Positions 16,289 through 24,698 of a stretch of DNA of 64,000 nucleotides are shown here, piece by piece. The position numbers were made by a program, and so were the translations under genes. Below the pieces are notes generated by a model that was not told where the DNA came from, did not search any database, and saw nothing but the letters and a program-made list of their open reading frames with translations. The stretch lies in assembly GCA_004293935.1 (NCBI GenBank), contig RDZH01000019.1, positions 17,962-81,961 on the forward strand, written 5' to 3'. The stretch's first letter is position 1, and each line of letters starts with the position of its first letter. The stretch comes from Alphaproteobacteria bacterium (lineage in GTDB: Bacteria > Pseudomonadota > Alphaproteobacteria > Rickettsiales > UBA998).

Positions 16289-16882
16289 TTATCGCCCTTT
16301 TAAGGTAGGAACGGCACGATCGCTAAGGATGATTTGTTCTAAAAAACTTTTTCGTATCTCTGGACGATGTTCTTCGATGCGGTTGACAATGGTGTTAAAT
16401 AATTCAACCGTCTTATCTCCAAAAAGATCGTGCTTATCACCAAGAATAAGTTTCGCTTTGGTTGCATAATGTATGGCTAAGCTATCCTTAGCCCGATCAT
16501 TCTCTAAATACATATCGACAGGGGCGCGATCCTCTCTGAACGGTTGATTGCCCTCTAAGGTTGCCACCGCATAAGCAAGCATGTAGGCTGCTCGTGCCAT
16601 ATCCTCAACCTCACGGTTGCTATGGGGGATGCATTCACGTGATGCGAGGGAGTGAAAAGGGGAGAGTGCGACTAAAAATTCACTCAGTGCCATGCTTTGT
16701 AATGCGCCACTGGCAAGATGCTCTAATCCGTTCTCAATGAAGATTTTGGATGCCTCAATGCTGTTTCCTAGACCATTTTTTGTGACATAATCCGCAACAT
16801 TCTTTGCCTGATCCGCAGGTATACGATCATATTTTGATGGTGTTTTTTTAGAAGATATTTTTTCAGTCCACGGCTTTTTCAT
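16289..16882 (-). CDS. Hypothetical protein, helical, cytoplasmic
   Basis: 197 residues. Basic N-terminus (MKKPWTEKISSKKTPSKYDR), no signal peptide or membrane segment, mostly amphipathic helix with a hydrophobic patch around LASGALQSMALSEFLVAL. Not a family I recognise. It is flanked by repeats on both sides (family C at the 3' side, family B at the 5' side) and sits beside another orphan gene of the same strand, so it may belong to a small accessory insert between bcp and the his genes. Confidence 0.6.
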   Translation of the reverse strand: MKKPWTEKISSKKTPSKYDRIPADQAKNVADYVTKNGLGNSIEASKIFIENGLEHLASGALQSMALSEFLVALSPFHSLASRECIPHSNREVEDMARAAYMLAYAVATLEGNQPFREDRAPVDMYLENDRAKDSLAIHYATKAKLILGDKHDLFGDKTVELFNTIVNRIEEHRPEIRKSFLEQIILSDRAVPTLKGR

Positions 16883-16921
16883 CGCCTAACCATGATGAGG
16901 GGGGGGTATCTCATTGAGACG

Positions 16922-16966
16922 TATAGTCGTTTGACATAAAAGCATTTTTTGTCAAACGACTATATA
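16922..16966. repeat. Palindromic repeat family B, copy 1
   Basis: TATAGTCGTTTGACATAAAA is followed, after a short loop, by its near-perfect complement ending GTCAAACGACTATA. Further copies lie at 21186-21240 and 43835-43888. It is between two leftward genes. Confidence 0.75.
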
Positions 16967-16982
16967 ACACGAAATGCGAAGG

Positions 16983-17918
16983 CTAACGAGCGCATTGAGT
17001 TGCGCATTGCTTGGCTTGTGGCGTTGATGGCGGTGTCGCTGATGTAGGTACAGAACTACTTGCAGGTTCAACAGCTTTGCATTTAGAGGCAGCAGCACGC
17101 GCTTCTTCTAATGCCTTAGGCGGTATGGAAGGTTCTGTTTGAGCAATTTTCACCAACTGACTGTCAAGATGATATTCATCCAACTCTTTTAATGTCGTCG
17201 GATTAATAACCCCCTCTTTGTTAATGACACCGGCTTGCAGTGCTGCATGACGGAAATAGGAATTCTCATTCACCATCGCATTATCCGAAGGCTCGGTATT
17301 GCTCCCTTCTAAAAACCCTGTTTGCACCAGCATCGTTGCTACATAATAACGCTCGCTTTTGCTCATATCCTGCACATGTTTTGGCGCATCAGGACGCGTC
17401 CAACGTTCTGTGCTTTGTGCTTTTAATGTTTCTTTGTTGATGACACCATCTTTGCCAATGACTCCCATCTTTTCTCCTGCTGCACGCACATCTGCATCGG
17501 TAAGCAGAGAAGTAGTTTGCAAATCTGGATGTTCATCACGAAGAACTCGGATGACTTGTTTGCCAAATGCGCGATCATCATCTTTGGATTCAATCTTATC
17601 GATAGACACATCGACATTTGCTGATTTAGCCTCCATTTTCGCTTTTTCTTCTTTGGTCGGAGGCGTTGGCGTTTCGCAAGTGGTGCTTGCTTTTTCACCT
17701 GCTTTTTTATCTTCAGCAACAGGAGTCTCTTTCTCCTTTTCTTTTTCTTTCGCAGCAGGTTCTTGCGCAGGAGGCGTTTTCTCCGTAGCTACTGCTTTAT
17801 TCTTTTCTAAAAAACAATCGATCGCATCATGAAGAATACTGAAATCAAATTTTTCAGCCTTGCCATCAGTGCTTTGCGTTGATTCATTAGTTTTTGCAGG
17901 ATTTGGGGTTTCTGTCAT
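16983..17918 (-). CDS. Hypothetical Lys/Glu/Pro-rich protein with two DGVIN...TLK repeats
   Basis: 311 residues from ATG 17918 (a TTG 7 codons earlier is possible). Residues about 45-110 are low-complexity, charged and probably disordered (EKEKEKE, PTPPTKEEKAKMEAK). Two similar segments follow: MGVIGKDGVINKETLKA (about 158-175) and AGVINKEGVINPTTLKEL (about 240-258), each preceded by a helix. They distantly recall peptidoglycan-binding-1 modules, but the match is too weak to name. The tail is Ser/Pro/Thr/Cys-rich with three Cys. No classical signal peptide. Function unknown. Confidence 0.6.
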   Translation of the reverse strand: MTETPNPAKTNESTQSTDGKAEKFDFSILHDAIDCFLEKNKAVATEKTPPAQEPAAKEKEKEKETPVAEDKKAGEKASTTCETPTPPTKEEKAKMEAKSANVDVSIDKIESKDDDRAFGKQVIRVLRDEHPDLQTTSLLTDADVRAAGEKMGVIGKDGVINKETLKAQSTERWTRPDAPKHVQDMSKSERYYVATMLVQTGFLEGSNTEPSDNAMVNENSYFRHAALQAGVINKEGVINPTTLKELDEYHLDSQLVKIAQTEPSIPPKALEEARAAASKCKAVEPASSSVPTSATPPSTPQAKQCATQCAR

Positions 17919-18032
17919 GGGTGTAGCACACTCTATCAAGGTTAATATTTAAGAGAACATAGGCAAAGATAGATTCTCATATCTTTAGTTATAATCTATT
18001 TCTGTGACAAAATTATGAAGGTGCATCGATAT

Positions 18033-18608
18033 TTATTCTACAGATGAAGCATTAGGGAGTGCTTTGTAAAAATACCTTCCCGCAATCATTGTGCCACCGA
18101 CAATCTCGTGACATGGTAATATACCCCATTCACAATAATTCTGCTCACGATAGAGGGCAATAGCTGCCGTTTGTGTTTCACGAACACTTAAGCGCAACAC
18201 GGTAAAGCCTTCATGCATTGCTTCGCGTTCTGCTTGTTCCAATAATCGGCGTGCGATACCATGACCCCGCGCCCATGGTGCGACAAAATGCGCTTCAATC
18301 TGCGCACAAAAGGATGATGTTTCCTTGGATTTCCACGGCTTCACCACTTGCACAGAGCCACATAATACGCCATCAAGCCACGCCCCAATTAAGATGCGTT
18401 CAGGCACCATAATCACGCCACTCCAGTAGCGTTCCAGCACTTCGGGCAAGGGGGAGGTAATCCAGTTAAACCCAATGCCATCATCAATGGCTTGACGTGT
18501 TGCATCGCACAAATTGCCAATGTCATCCAACTCAAGTTCCGTGATGACACCGACGCGAATCTGTGGTTTTGAAGTAATCTTTACAGCATTATTTGTCATA
18601 TACTTCAT
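18033..18608 (-). CDS. GNAT-family N-acetyltransferase
   Basis: 191 residues from ATG 18608 (GAGGTAG upstream). Central strand GAWLDGVLCGSVQVVKPW and then the acetyl-CoA loop region AHFVAPWARGHGIARRLLEQAEREA (Q/RxxGxG/A variant RGHGIA) followed by LRLSVRETQTAAIALYREQNY are standard GNAT motifs. Substrate unknown. It begins 4 bases after hisH in the same direction and is probably translated from the his message. Confidence 0.85.
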   Translation of the reverse strand: MKYMTNNAVKITSKPQIRVGVITELELDDIGNLCDATRQAIDDGIGFNWITSPLPEVLERYWSGVIMVPERILIGAWLDGVLCGSVQVVKPWKSKETSSFCAQIEAHFVAPWARGHGIARRLLEQAEREAMHEGFTVLRLSVRETQTAAIALYREQNYCEWGILPCHEIVGGTMIAGRYFYKALPNASSVE

Positions 18609-18612
18609 TATA

Positions 18613-19254
18613 CTACCTCATTTTTAAGAAATTTTCCAGTATTTTCGCACCAATTTTGTGACTTTTTTCAGGATGAAATTGTACGCCTATGATATTCTCA
18701 TAGCCTATCATAGCGGGGATGGGTGTGCCATAATAGGTGGAAGCGATTAAAGAGTCGTTACGTGCAAGGCGGGCATAGTAGCTATGGACAAAATAAACAT
18801 GATCGCCCGTGACGATTTCATCAAGCAGGGGGTGAGGGCGGTGAACCGTCAATTCATTCCACCCCATATGCGGAATGCGCATGGAGGGATCGCTGCGATC
18901 CAGCATCACTACTTCACCTTCTATCCATCCAAGCCCCGCATGGACACCATGTTCATGACCACGCTCTAACAACATTTGCATCCCCACACAAATCCCAAGG
19001 AATGGCTTTTTGAGAACACGCGCATGATGCTCAATCGCCTCAATCATACCCGTGCATTGCGTGAGTGCCGTGATGCAATCGCCAAAAGAGCCAACGCCCG
19101 GAAGAATCACATGGGTGGCATGGGCAATATCATGAGGATCATGCGTGACCATGATGCGATCTTCTGGCTGGGCAACACGCCGTAGGGCAGCATGGACAGA
19201 ATGAAGATTGCCTGCACCATAATCGATGATAGCAATATGGTTCACATCGATCAT
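18613..19254 (-). CDS. hisH: Imidazole glycerol phosphate synthase, glutamine amidotransferase subunit
   Basis: 213 residues. Class I glutamine amidotransferase: IDYGAGNLHSVHAAL, GVGSFGDC, the nucleophile in GICVGMQMLLERG (Cys about 82), and the His/Glu pair in GVQFHPEKS near the end. It supplies ammonia to HisF for the fifth step of histidine synthesis. It overlaps the DUF2628 gene by 4 bases. hisA, hisF, hisE, which often follow, are not here; a GNAT gene takes their place. Confidence 0.95.
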   Translation of the reverse strand: MIDVNHIAIIDYGAGNLHSVHAALRRVAQPEDRIMVTHDPHDIAHATHVILPGVGSFGDCITALTQCTGMIEAIEHHARVLKKPFLGICVGMQMLLERGHEHGVHAGLGWIEGEVVMLDRSDPSMRIPHMGWNELTVHRPHPLLDEIVTGDHVYFVHSYYARLARNDSLIASTYYGTPIPAMIGYENIIGVQFHPEKSHKIGAKILENFLKMR

Positions 19255-19673
19255 ACGCGCCCTCCTGCCATCAATGCCGAAGAAGGCATGTGTCGATCAT
19301 AATAACGATGCATCGCCTCTAATTCGCTGTACGCCACAATAACATCACTAACGATCCAGCCTTTATTTTGATAATATTGACGCAACCAATCATAGCCCAT
19401 CATGCCTAACAGCATCCGAAATCCTAGATTGATCATAATAATACTCATCGGATGAAACCCGAAAGCATAGCCCATCACCTCACCAAAAGGGACGCACAAA
19501 AAACATAGTGCGGCAAGTTTCCATGCGTGGTGCGAACCTGCCCAAAAGCCCGAAAATAAAAAAGCATACCAACAAAATCCTTCGGGAATAAAATGCGCTT
19601 GCTCCAAGCTATTTTTTTCCTCTGGGTTAAGTAGTACAGAATAAATCCGCATACGAGAACCAAAGAATGCCAT
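19251..19673 (-). CDS. DUF2628 membrane protein
   Basis: About 140 residues from ATG 19673 (GGGAG upstream), starting one base after the hisB stop. Aromatic, hydrophobic sequence: FIPEGFCWYAFLFSGFWAG is the family's typical first block, and two or three membrane helices follow (about 50-90). Genes of this family are commonly found between hisB and hisH in alphaproteobacteria; its role is not known. Its end overlaps the hisH start. Confidence 0.8.
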   Translation of the reverse strand: MAFFGSRMRIYSVLLNPEEKNSLEQAHFIPEGFCWYAFLFSGFWAGSHHAWKLAALCFLCVPFGEVMGYAFGFHPMSIIMINLGFRMLLGMMGYDWLRQYYQNKGWIVSDVIVAYSELEAMHRYYDRHMPSSALMAGGRV

Positions 19674-19674
19674 A

Positions 19675-20262
19675 TTATAATACTCCCTTGGTTGAAGGAA
19701 TGGCATCAAGCTGCTGCATATCAAGGCGCATCGCACCACGCAATGCGCGTGCTAGCCCTTTATAGCATGATTCAATTTTATGATGATTATTCACACCATA
19801 TAGCGTTTCAATATGCACATTCGCCCCGAGTGCAAAGGTGAACGCCTGAAACCATTCACGAAATAATTCCGTATCAATCGATCCGAGGCGTTCTTGCGTA
19901 AATTGAACATTCCACACCAAATAAGGTCGCCCTGATAAATCTACCGCTGCACGTGTGAGCGTTTCATCCATCGGAATATAAGCGTGAGCATAACGCTCAA
20001 TGCCCTTGCGTTCGCCCAATGCTTTTTTTACCGCAAGACCAAGCACGATCCCCGTATCTTCCGTGGTATGATGCCCGTCAATATGCAAATCACCCTGTGC
20101 ATGAAGCGTAATATCCATGAGGCTATGGCGGGATAATTGTTCCAGCATATGATCCAAAAACCCAATCCCCGTATGGATGTTGTACGTTCCTGTTCCATCT
20201 AAAGCAACAGTGGCGGTAATGCTTGTTTCTTTTGTGATACGTTCAATGGTGGCTGTGCGCAT
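19675..20262 (-). CDS. hisB: Imidazoleglycerol-phosphate dehydratase
   Basis: 195 residues, the normal monofunctional length. Manganese-binding His/Glu clusters: [30 protein letters not shown] and [17 protein letters not shown]. Catalyses dehydration of imidazole glycerol phosphate to imidazole acetol phosphate. First gene of the hisB-DUF2628-hisH-GNAT run; the start at 20262 is about 40 bases from a divergent gene start. Confidence 0.96.
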   Translation of the reverse strand: MRTATIERITKETSITATVALDGTGTYNIHTGIGFLDHMLEQLSRHSLMDITLHAQGDLHIDGHHTTEDTGIVLGLAVKKALGERKGIERYAHAYIPMDETLTRAAVDLSGRPYLVWNVQFTQERLGSIDTELFREWFQAFTFALGANVHIETLYGVNNHHKIESCYKGLARALRGAMRLDMQQLDAIPSTKGVL

Positions 20263-20304
20263 TGGTGCTTCCTTCCTGTTTATCTTTCATGTATAATAAA
20301 GTCT

Positions 20305-21030
20305 ATGAAGAAACAAGTATATAATCGCTATTTTATTCCTACAATGCTAATATTGTCGAGTTGCATCCCCAACATCGCATATAGTGCAGAATGCATCATT
20401 GCGCGTAGCTACCATGCCAAAAATAACGCTATGCTGCATTTTTCTCGCGCCCCGCTTGATGATGCTGAAGCGGCAACCAATGAACAAAGTTGTGCTAAAG
20501 AATGTAGGCGGCACGCTTATTACATCACGCAGCGCGATGCTACCATATTAGAAAAAAAGACGGGAACAGAAAAAGTTGAAATATCCTGTTCCTATGGTTC
20601 AGACAGTGGCGGGCGTGTGGTGGCGCAGTTTCATACAAACAATCCAGAATCATTGACCGTGCGGGATCAACCACGACCGAAAAAGCCATCCCAAAATGCT
20701 TCACAAAATCAAAATAATTCCGTGATTGCACCGTTGCACGAACCCGCTATCGCCCGACAACCTGTACAAGCACGCATATCTCCCCCCAGTTCACCGCCGC
20801 CTTCTAACCACATCTATGCGGATGAGGATGCGCTGGATGTTTATGAAGATAACCAAGATTATGAATATGATCATGATCACGATGATTATGATGATCAGGA
20901 TTATGAGGATGATTATCATGATTATCCCGATGAGCATAACGCACGTACACAGCAAAGCCCCAATACGAATAATCAACCACCTTATAGAAATATGCCTACA
21001 ACTTTTCGTCCACTTCCTCCTAGGCAATGA
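20305..21030 (+). CDS. Secreted hypothetical protein with an Asp/His/Tyr-rich tail
   Basis: 241 residues. Residues 1-27 form a signal peptide (cleavage likely after NIAYSA). The globular part (28-120) has four Cys that could pair (AECII, QSCAKECRRH, EISCSYG). A Pro/Ser/Gln linker leads to an unusual block at about 175-215 composed almost only of Asp, Tyr, His and Glu, such as DYEYDHDHDDYDDQDYEDDY. Such sequence would be disordered and able to bind divalent metals; that is inference. I do not recognise a family. It is divergent from hisB and followed by repeats. Confidence 0.65.
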   Translation: MKKQVYNRYFIPTMLILSSCIPNIAYSAECIIARSYHAKNNAMLHFSRAPLDDAEAATNEQSCAKECRRHAYYITQRDATILEKKTGTEKVEISCSYGSDSGGRVVAQFHTNNPESLTVRDQPRPKKPSQNASQNQNNSVIAPLHEPAIARQPVQARISPPSSPPPSNHIYADEDALDVYEDNQDYEYDHDHDDYDDQDYEDDYHDYPDEHNARTQQSPNTNNQPPYRNMPTTFRPLPPRQ

Positions 21031-21072
21031 GAGAATAGGGGGGTATTTATATGATGAGACCTCTGCATAAAT

Positions 21073-21125
21073 CGTCATACCAGCGAAGGCAGGAATCCAA
21101 ATATCTGCCTTGCGCCAAGCATGAC
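21073..21125. repeat. REP-like repeat family D, copy 1
   Basis: CGTCATACCAGCGAAGGCAG and TCTGCCTTGCGCCAAGCATG form the imperfect arms of a hairpin. The second arm recurs at 23443-23464, and a diverged whole copy is at 30621-30693. It is extragenic. Confidence 0.65.
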
Positions 21126-21185
21126 AAACTGTCGGTTTTATGGATGACCTTACGGGGAGTAGGGGGATGTTCTATCACTGAACAT

Positions 21186-21240
21186 TATAGTCGCTTGACA
21201 TAAATAATGAGTCATTTTTATGTCAAGAAACGACTATATA
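21186..21240. repeat. Palindromic repeat family B, copy 2
   Basis: TATAGTCGCTTGACATAAAT, a centre with AATGAGTCATTTTTAT, and GTCAAGAAACGACTATA. The interior AATGAGT(C/A)ATTTTT is shared with copy 3 at 43835. Confidence 0.7.
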
Positions 21241-21266
21241 CGCTATATTATCATAGCTCAATCACT

Positions 21267-21411
21267 AGGTTCTGTTGATTTTTCTACTACTGCTGGCTGC
21301 AAATGGCATTTTGCTGTGTTTCCGCTACTCATGTACCTTAAGTACACTCCGTTGCGGTTCTCGCAAATCTGCCATTTTCGCTAGCGCATCAGCGAAAACG
21401 CAACAGAACCT
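21267..21411. mobile_element. MITE-like repeat family E, copy 1 (145 bp)
   Basis: It begins AGGTTCTGTT and ends AACAGAACCT (10-bp perfect terminal inverted repeats), and contains the internal palindromes TCGCTAGCGCATCAGCGA and GTACCTTAAGTAC. A second copy lies in the opposite orientation at 34772-34910 with high identity over most of its length. No coding capacity. Both copies are preceded by CACT just outside the repeat. Confidence 0.75.
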
Positions 21412-21480
21412 ATGGGTAACTCGAAATATGTACTCCCCATACATAATAAGGGGAGAGAATAAAATCTGGCAAAATCTCCT

Positions 21481-21663
21481 TTAAGAAGCTAGTTCAAGTT
21501 TTTGGAATAGTGAGACAATTTCATCTTTCATACGCAAATTTGCTTTTTTCATCTCAATGACACGTTGTTCGTCATAATGGGGAGACTTCATTTCTTCGTG
21601 AATGGCAACTTTCAATTTTGTGCGCTTCTGTTGCAAATTTTCAATGTGTGAATCAATGCTCAT
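21481..21663 (-). CDS. YdcH/DUF465 family small coiled-coil protein
   Basis: 60 residues. A heptad-rich helical hairpin with HIENLQQKRTKLKVAIHEE, the family's HYDEQRVIEMKKANLRMKDEI, and a hydrophobic end. Size and pattern fit DUF465 proteins, frequent in alphaproteobacteria and without known function. It stands alone; a CTCCCC/GGGGAG hairpin lies about 25 bases downstream (around 21440) and may terminate it. Confidence 0.85.
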   Translation of the reverse strand: MSIDSHIENLQQKRTKLKVAIHEEMKSPHYDEQRVIEMKKANLRMKDEIVSLFQKLELAS

Positions 21664-21836
21664 AGTAAAACTCCTAATGTGTTGAATAACATTACTTAAA
21701 TTGAATGTCTTTTTTTACAAGACCAGCATACTATATCATTTTTTTTCGATCTCACCAAGAACTTTTTGTAAAAAAACTGTATATAAAGCATTTTTCACTT
21801 CCAATTTGTTTAAGTTTCCTATAAATAACTTCGTTT

Positions 21837-22970
21837 ATGTTTATTTCATCGACTGAAGATTTAGCCAATTATTGCGATCACGCCTCACAAAGCGCGCATT
21901 TATTCCTTGATACTGAGTTTTTGCGGGAGCGCACTTATTATGCGCATCTGTGTTTGATTCAGATAATTACGGATGATGGGGAAGCTGTGGCTATTGACCC
22001 CTTGGCAAAGGATATATCCTTAGAACCACTCTATGATCTTTTAGCGCAGACACATATCACCAAAATATTACATGCGTGCAGACAAGATATTGAGATTTTC
22101 GTGCAGCATATGCCGATCGTTCCTGCCCCTATCTTTGATACGCAAATTGCCGCGATGATCTTAGGTTTGGGTGAACAAATAGGCTATGAGGCATTGGTGC
22201 GCTATTGTTTGGGGATTGGTATCAGCAAGCACCAACAATTTACTGATTGGAGCAAGCGTCCACTTTCCGAAGCGCAATATAATTACGCTCTGGATGATGT
22301 ACGCTATTTGCGGGAATGTTATCCTATCTTGCGTCAACAATTAGAAGCGAAAGGGCGCACCGCATGGGTGGATGATGAATCAGCCTATCTTTATGATCGC
22401 AGCCTATACCATGCAGACCCTGAAGAAGCATGGCAAAAATTGCGCAAACGGGATAAAAAACCTCATTATCGCGCACGTTTGCAAAAGCTAGCAGCGTGGC
22501 GGGAGCGTTATGCTATGCGCAAAGATGTTCCACGTTCTCGCGTGATGCATGATGATACGTTGCAAGAAATTGCACTCACTAATCCTACTACGCTGGATGA
22601 ATTGCGTCATGTGCGCAATTTGCATCGTAACCTACCTTTCCATGAAATTATGCAGATTCTGCACGAAGTGAATCTTTTGAGTGCGGATGCATGTCCTCCT
22701 AAGGAAACCTTCTACCGTGAAGAATCGGAGGATTTAGTGCTACGCGATGCACTAAAATTATTATTAAAAATCAAATCGAAGGAGCATAATGTCTCCCCTA
22801 ATTTGCTCTGCTCACGAGAAATGATGGATGCTTTGGTGAATGGTGAACCTCTGGAGCTACCAACCAATAATTGGCGTTATGACATGTTTTTCCATGAGGC
22901 CTATGCGTTTTTAGGTGGCACAACCTCTATGTGTGTGCGCGATGGAGTGTTGCATTTGTACACTACATAA
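21837..22970 (+). CDS. rnd: Ribonuclease D
   Basis: 377 residues. DEDD 3'-5' exonuclease: LFLDTEFLRERTYY (D and E of motif I), HACRQDIEIF (motif II), and YALDDVRYL (motif III, Y/D). An HRDC domain occupies about 205-290 (KLAAWRERYAMRKDVPRSRV) with a second HRDC-like region after. It trims 3' ends of tRNA precursors. No strong Shine-Dalgarno before ATG 21837. Confidence 0.95.
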   Translation: MFISSTEDLANYCDHASQSAHLFLDTEFLRERTYYAHLCLIQIITDDGEAVAIDPLAKDISLEPLYDLLAQTHITKILHACRQDIEIFVQHMPIVPAPIFDTQIAAMILGLGEQIGYEALVRYCLGIGISKHQQFTDWSKRPLSEAQYNYALDDVRYLRECYPILRQQLEAKGRTAWVDDESAYLYDRSLYHADPEEAWQKLRKRDKKPHYRARLQKLAAWRERYAMRKDVPRSRVMHDDTLQEIALTNPTTLDELRHVRNLHRNLPFHEIMQILHEVNLLSADACPPKETFYREESEDLVLRDALKLLLKIKSKEHNVSPNLLCSREMMDALVNGEPLELPTNNWRYDMFFHEAYAFLGGTTSMCVRDGVLHLYTT

Positions 22971-23080
22971 CGCATGGTAAACGGCTATAATATAGAAAAA
23001 GCTACTTGCATGATGCGCTTAGTTCACATATATAACATTATGATAGCAATGTAACGGTAAGAAGTATAAGGAAGAATATT

Positions 23081-23401
23081 ATGTCTGTTAAGCACGTATC
23101 TGATAATAGTTTTCAACAAGATGTTTTGAAAGCGGATGGTTCTGTATTGGTCGATTTTTGGGCTGAGTGGTGTGGTCCGTGCCGCAATCTCTCACCCATC
23201 CTTGATCAGCTTGCTGAAGAACTCGGTGGCAAAGTGACAATCGCTAAAGTAAATATCGATGAAAGCCCTGAAGCACCTTCCACCTATGGTGTGCGCGGTA
23301 TCCCTACGATGATTTTATTCAAAAATGGGCAAGCGGTTGCCACAAAAGTTGGGGCATTGCCTAAAACACAACTGAAAGAATGGTTGGAATCGCATATTTG
23401 A
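23081..23401 (+). CDS. trxA: Thioredoxin
   Basis: 106 residues, the standard length. The redox site is [13 protein letters not shown] (Cys about 31 and 34), with the cis-Pro in [13 protein letters not shown]. General disulfide reductant, and a likely electron donor for the Bcp peroxiredoxin of this window. AAGGA precedes the ATG. Repeat family D follows the stop. Confidence 0.97.
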   Translation: MSVKHVSDNSFQQDVLKADGSVLVDFWAEWCGPCRNLSPILDQLAEELGGKVTIAKVNIDESPEAPSTYGVRGIPTMILFKNGQAVATKVGALPKTQLKEWLESHI

Positions 23402-23430
23402 TAAGCGGGTATCTATAAAAGATACTATTG

Positions 23431-23515
23431 TTTCTGGATGCCAGCCTTGCGCCAAGCATGACAAGGTTTGTTAGGTTCTTGTTATGCCCTTGATAAGCGG
23501 GTATCCAGAAACTAG
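23431..23515. repeat. REP-like repeat family D, degenerate copy, with flanking direct repeat
   Basis: GTTTCTGGATGCCAGCCTTG at the left and GGTATCCAGAAAC at the right are inverted ends; the block GCCTTGCGCCAAGCATGACA equals that at 21105. TTGATAAGCGGGTATC occurs both at 23399 (overlapping the trxA stop) and at about 23490, a direct repeat of 16 bases. It sits between the convergent trxA and dusB genes. Confidence 0.55.
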
Positions 23516-23531
23516 CATGTACGCCTTTGAT

Positions 23532-24638
23532 TCACGCTGCACATTCATAATCTTCTTCTGCATCCGATGCCACTGCACCACGAGGAGCGGGTTGATAATC
23601 TTGTGCAAGCAATGCTTCATAATAGGCGCATAAATGCTCTTTAGCTTCTTCAACATCGTTGAAACGATTAAATTGATGACGAAACTCAGCAGAATTGGGT
23701 AGCCCTGTTGAATACCAACCAATATGCTTGCGAGCAATACGCAACCCTCCCTCACGTCCATAAAGATGCAGCATTTCTTCTAAATGTCCAAGTAAGGTAG
23801 CATATTGTATGGCCAATGTCGGATCAGCGGGTACTTCCCCTGACGCAAGATACTGCATCATCTGTGCGGGAAACCACGGACGACCATAGGTACCGCGTCC
23901 GATCATGATGCCATCTGCACCCGATGCATGAATGGCAGCATCACCATCCGCAAAACTCGTAATATCACCATTCGCAATGACAGGCAGCGAAATAGCCTCT
24001 TTCACTGAGCGGATAAAGCCCCAATCCGCATGACCTTTATACATCTGACAACGGGTGCGCCCGTGAATCGTGATCATCTTAATCCCGCATTCTTCAGCAA
24101 TCTTTGCCAAACGCGGTGCGTTCAAACTGTTGCTATCCCACCCCATACGCATCTTTAGTGTGACGGGAATCGATACTGCCTTTGCCGTTGCCTCTAAAAT
24201 ACGTGCTGCAAGCGGTTCATCGCGCATGAGGGCAGAGCCAGCAAAGCCATTGACGACTTTCTTCACGGGGCAACCAAAATTAATATCGATAATATCCGCA
24301 CCCATATCCTCATTGAGCTTGGCAGCTTCTGCCATGACTTCAGGTTCACACCCTGCAAGTTGCACTGCCATAGGATATTCATGTTCGCTACGCTGCGCCA
24401 TACGCAAGGAATTTTTCGTTTGCAAAATCATTGCTTTTGAGGCAATCATTTCCGATACGACCATGCCCACCCCAAATTGTTTGACAAGGCGACGAAAAGG
24501 CAGATCCGATACGCCTGTCATTGGGGCAAGAATCACAGGATGTTCAATACGGATAGTGTTGCCAATCGTCATAGGAGCGAGGCGTGGGGTAGGGGTGATG
24601 GTTTCAGCGAAATGAGTCGATTCCATAGTATGTATCAT
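23532..24638 (-). CDS. dusB: tRNA-dihydrouridine synthase, DusB/NifR3 type
   Basis: 368 residues from ATG 24638; ATG 24626 is an equally possible start since neither has a clear ribosome site. FMN TIM-barrel: [16 protein letters not shown], then [19 protein letters not shown] with the catalytic Cys, [17 protein letters not shown] and VIANGDI plus [13 protein letters not shown] for flavin binding. It reduces uridines in tRNA D-loops. Divergent from ispDF, the arrangement seen in many alphaproteobacteria, but ntrBC do not follow here. Confidence 0.95.
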   Translation of the reverse strand: MIHTMESTHFAETITPTPRLAPMTIGNTIRIEHPVILAPMTGVSDLPFRRLVKQFGVGMVVSEMIASKAMILQTKNSLRMAQRSEHEYPMAVQLAGCEPEVMAEAAKLNEDMGADIIDINFGCPVKKVVNGFAGSALMRDEPLAARILEATAKAVSIPVTLKMRMGWDSNSLNAPRLAKIAEECGIKMITIHGRTRCQMYKGHADWGFIRSVKEAISLPVIANGDITSFADGDAAIHASGADGIMIGRGTYGRPWFPAQMMQYLASGEVPADPTLAIQYATLLGHLEEMLHLYGREGGLRIARKHIGWYSTGLPNSAEFRHQFNRFNDVEEAKEHLCAYYEALLAQDYQPAPRGAVASDAEEDYECAA

Positions 24639-24698
24639 GAAAAAAGTTGTATATTATCACACTATATACTACAAACCGAGCAAAGGTGCTAGCATAGA

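Noticed and set aside
17359..17832. 157-codon open frame opposite the Lys/Glu-rich gene
   Set aside because: Ser/Phe/Ala-rich translation mirrors the Lys/Glu-rich coding strand (GAA/AAG read as TTC/CTT).
20726..21078. Met/Ile-rich open frames on both strands near 20.8-21.0 kb
   Set aside because: They are frame-shifted readings of the GAT/TAT-rich tail of the secreted protein at 20305-21030.
24070..24615. 181-codon open frame opposite dusB
   Set aside because: All dusB motifs are on the other strand; the product has shadow composition and no ribosome site.
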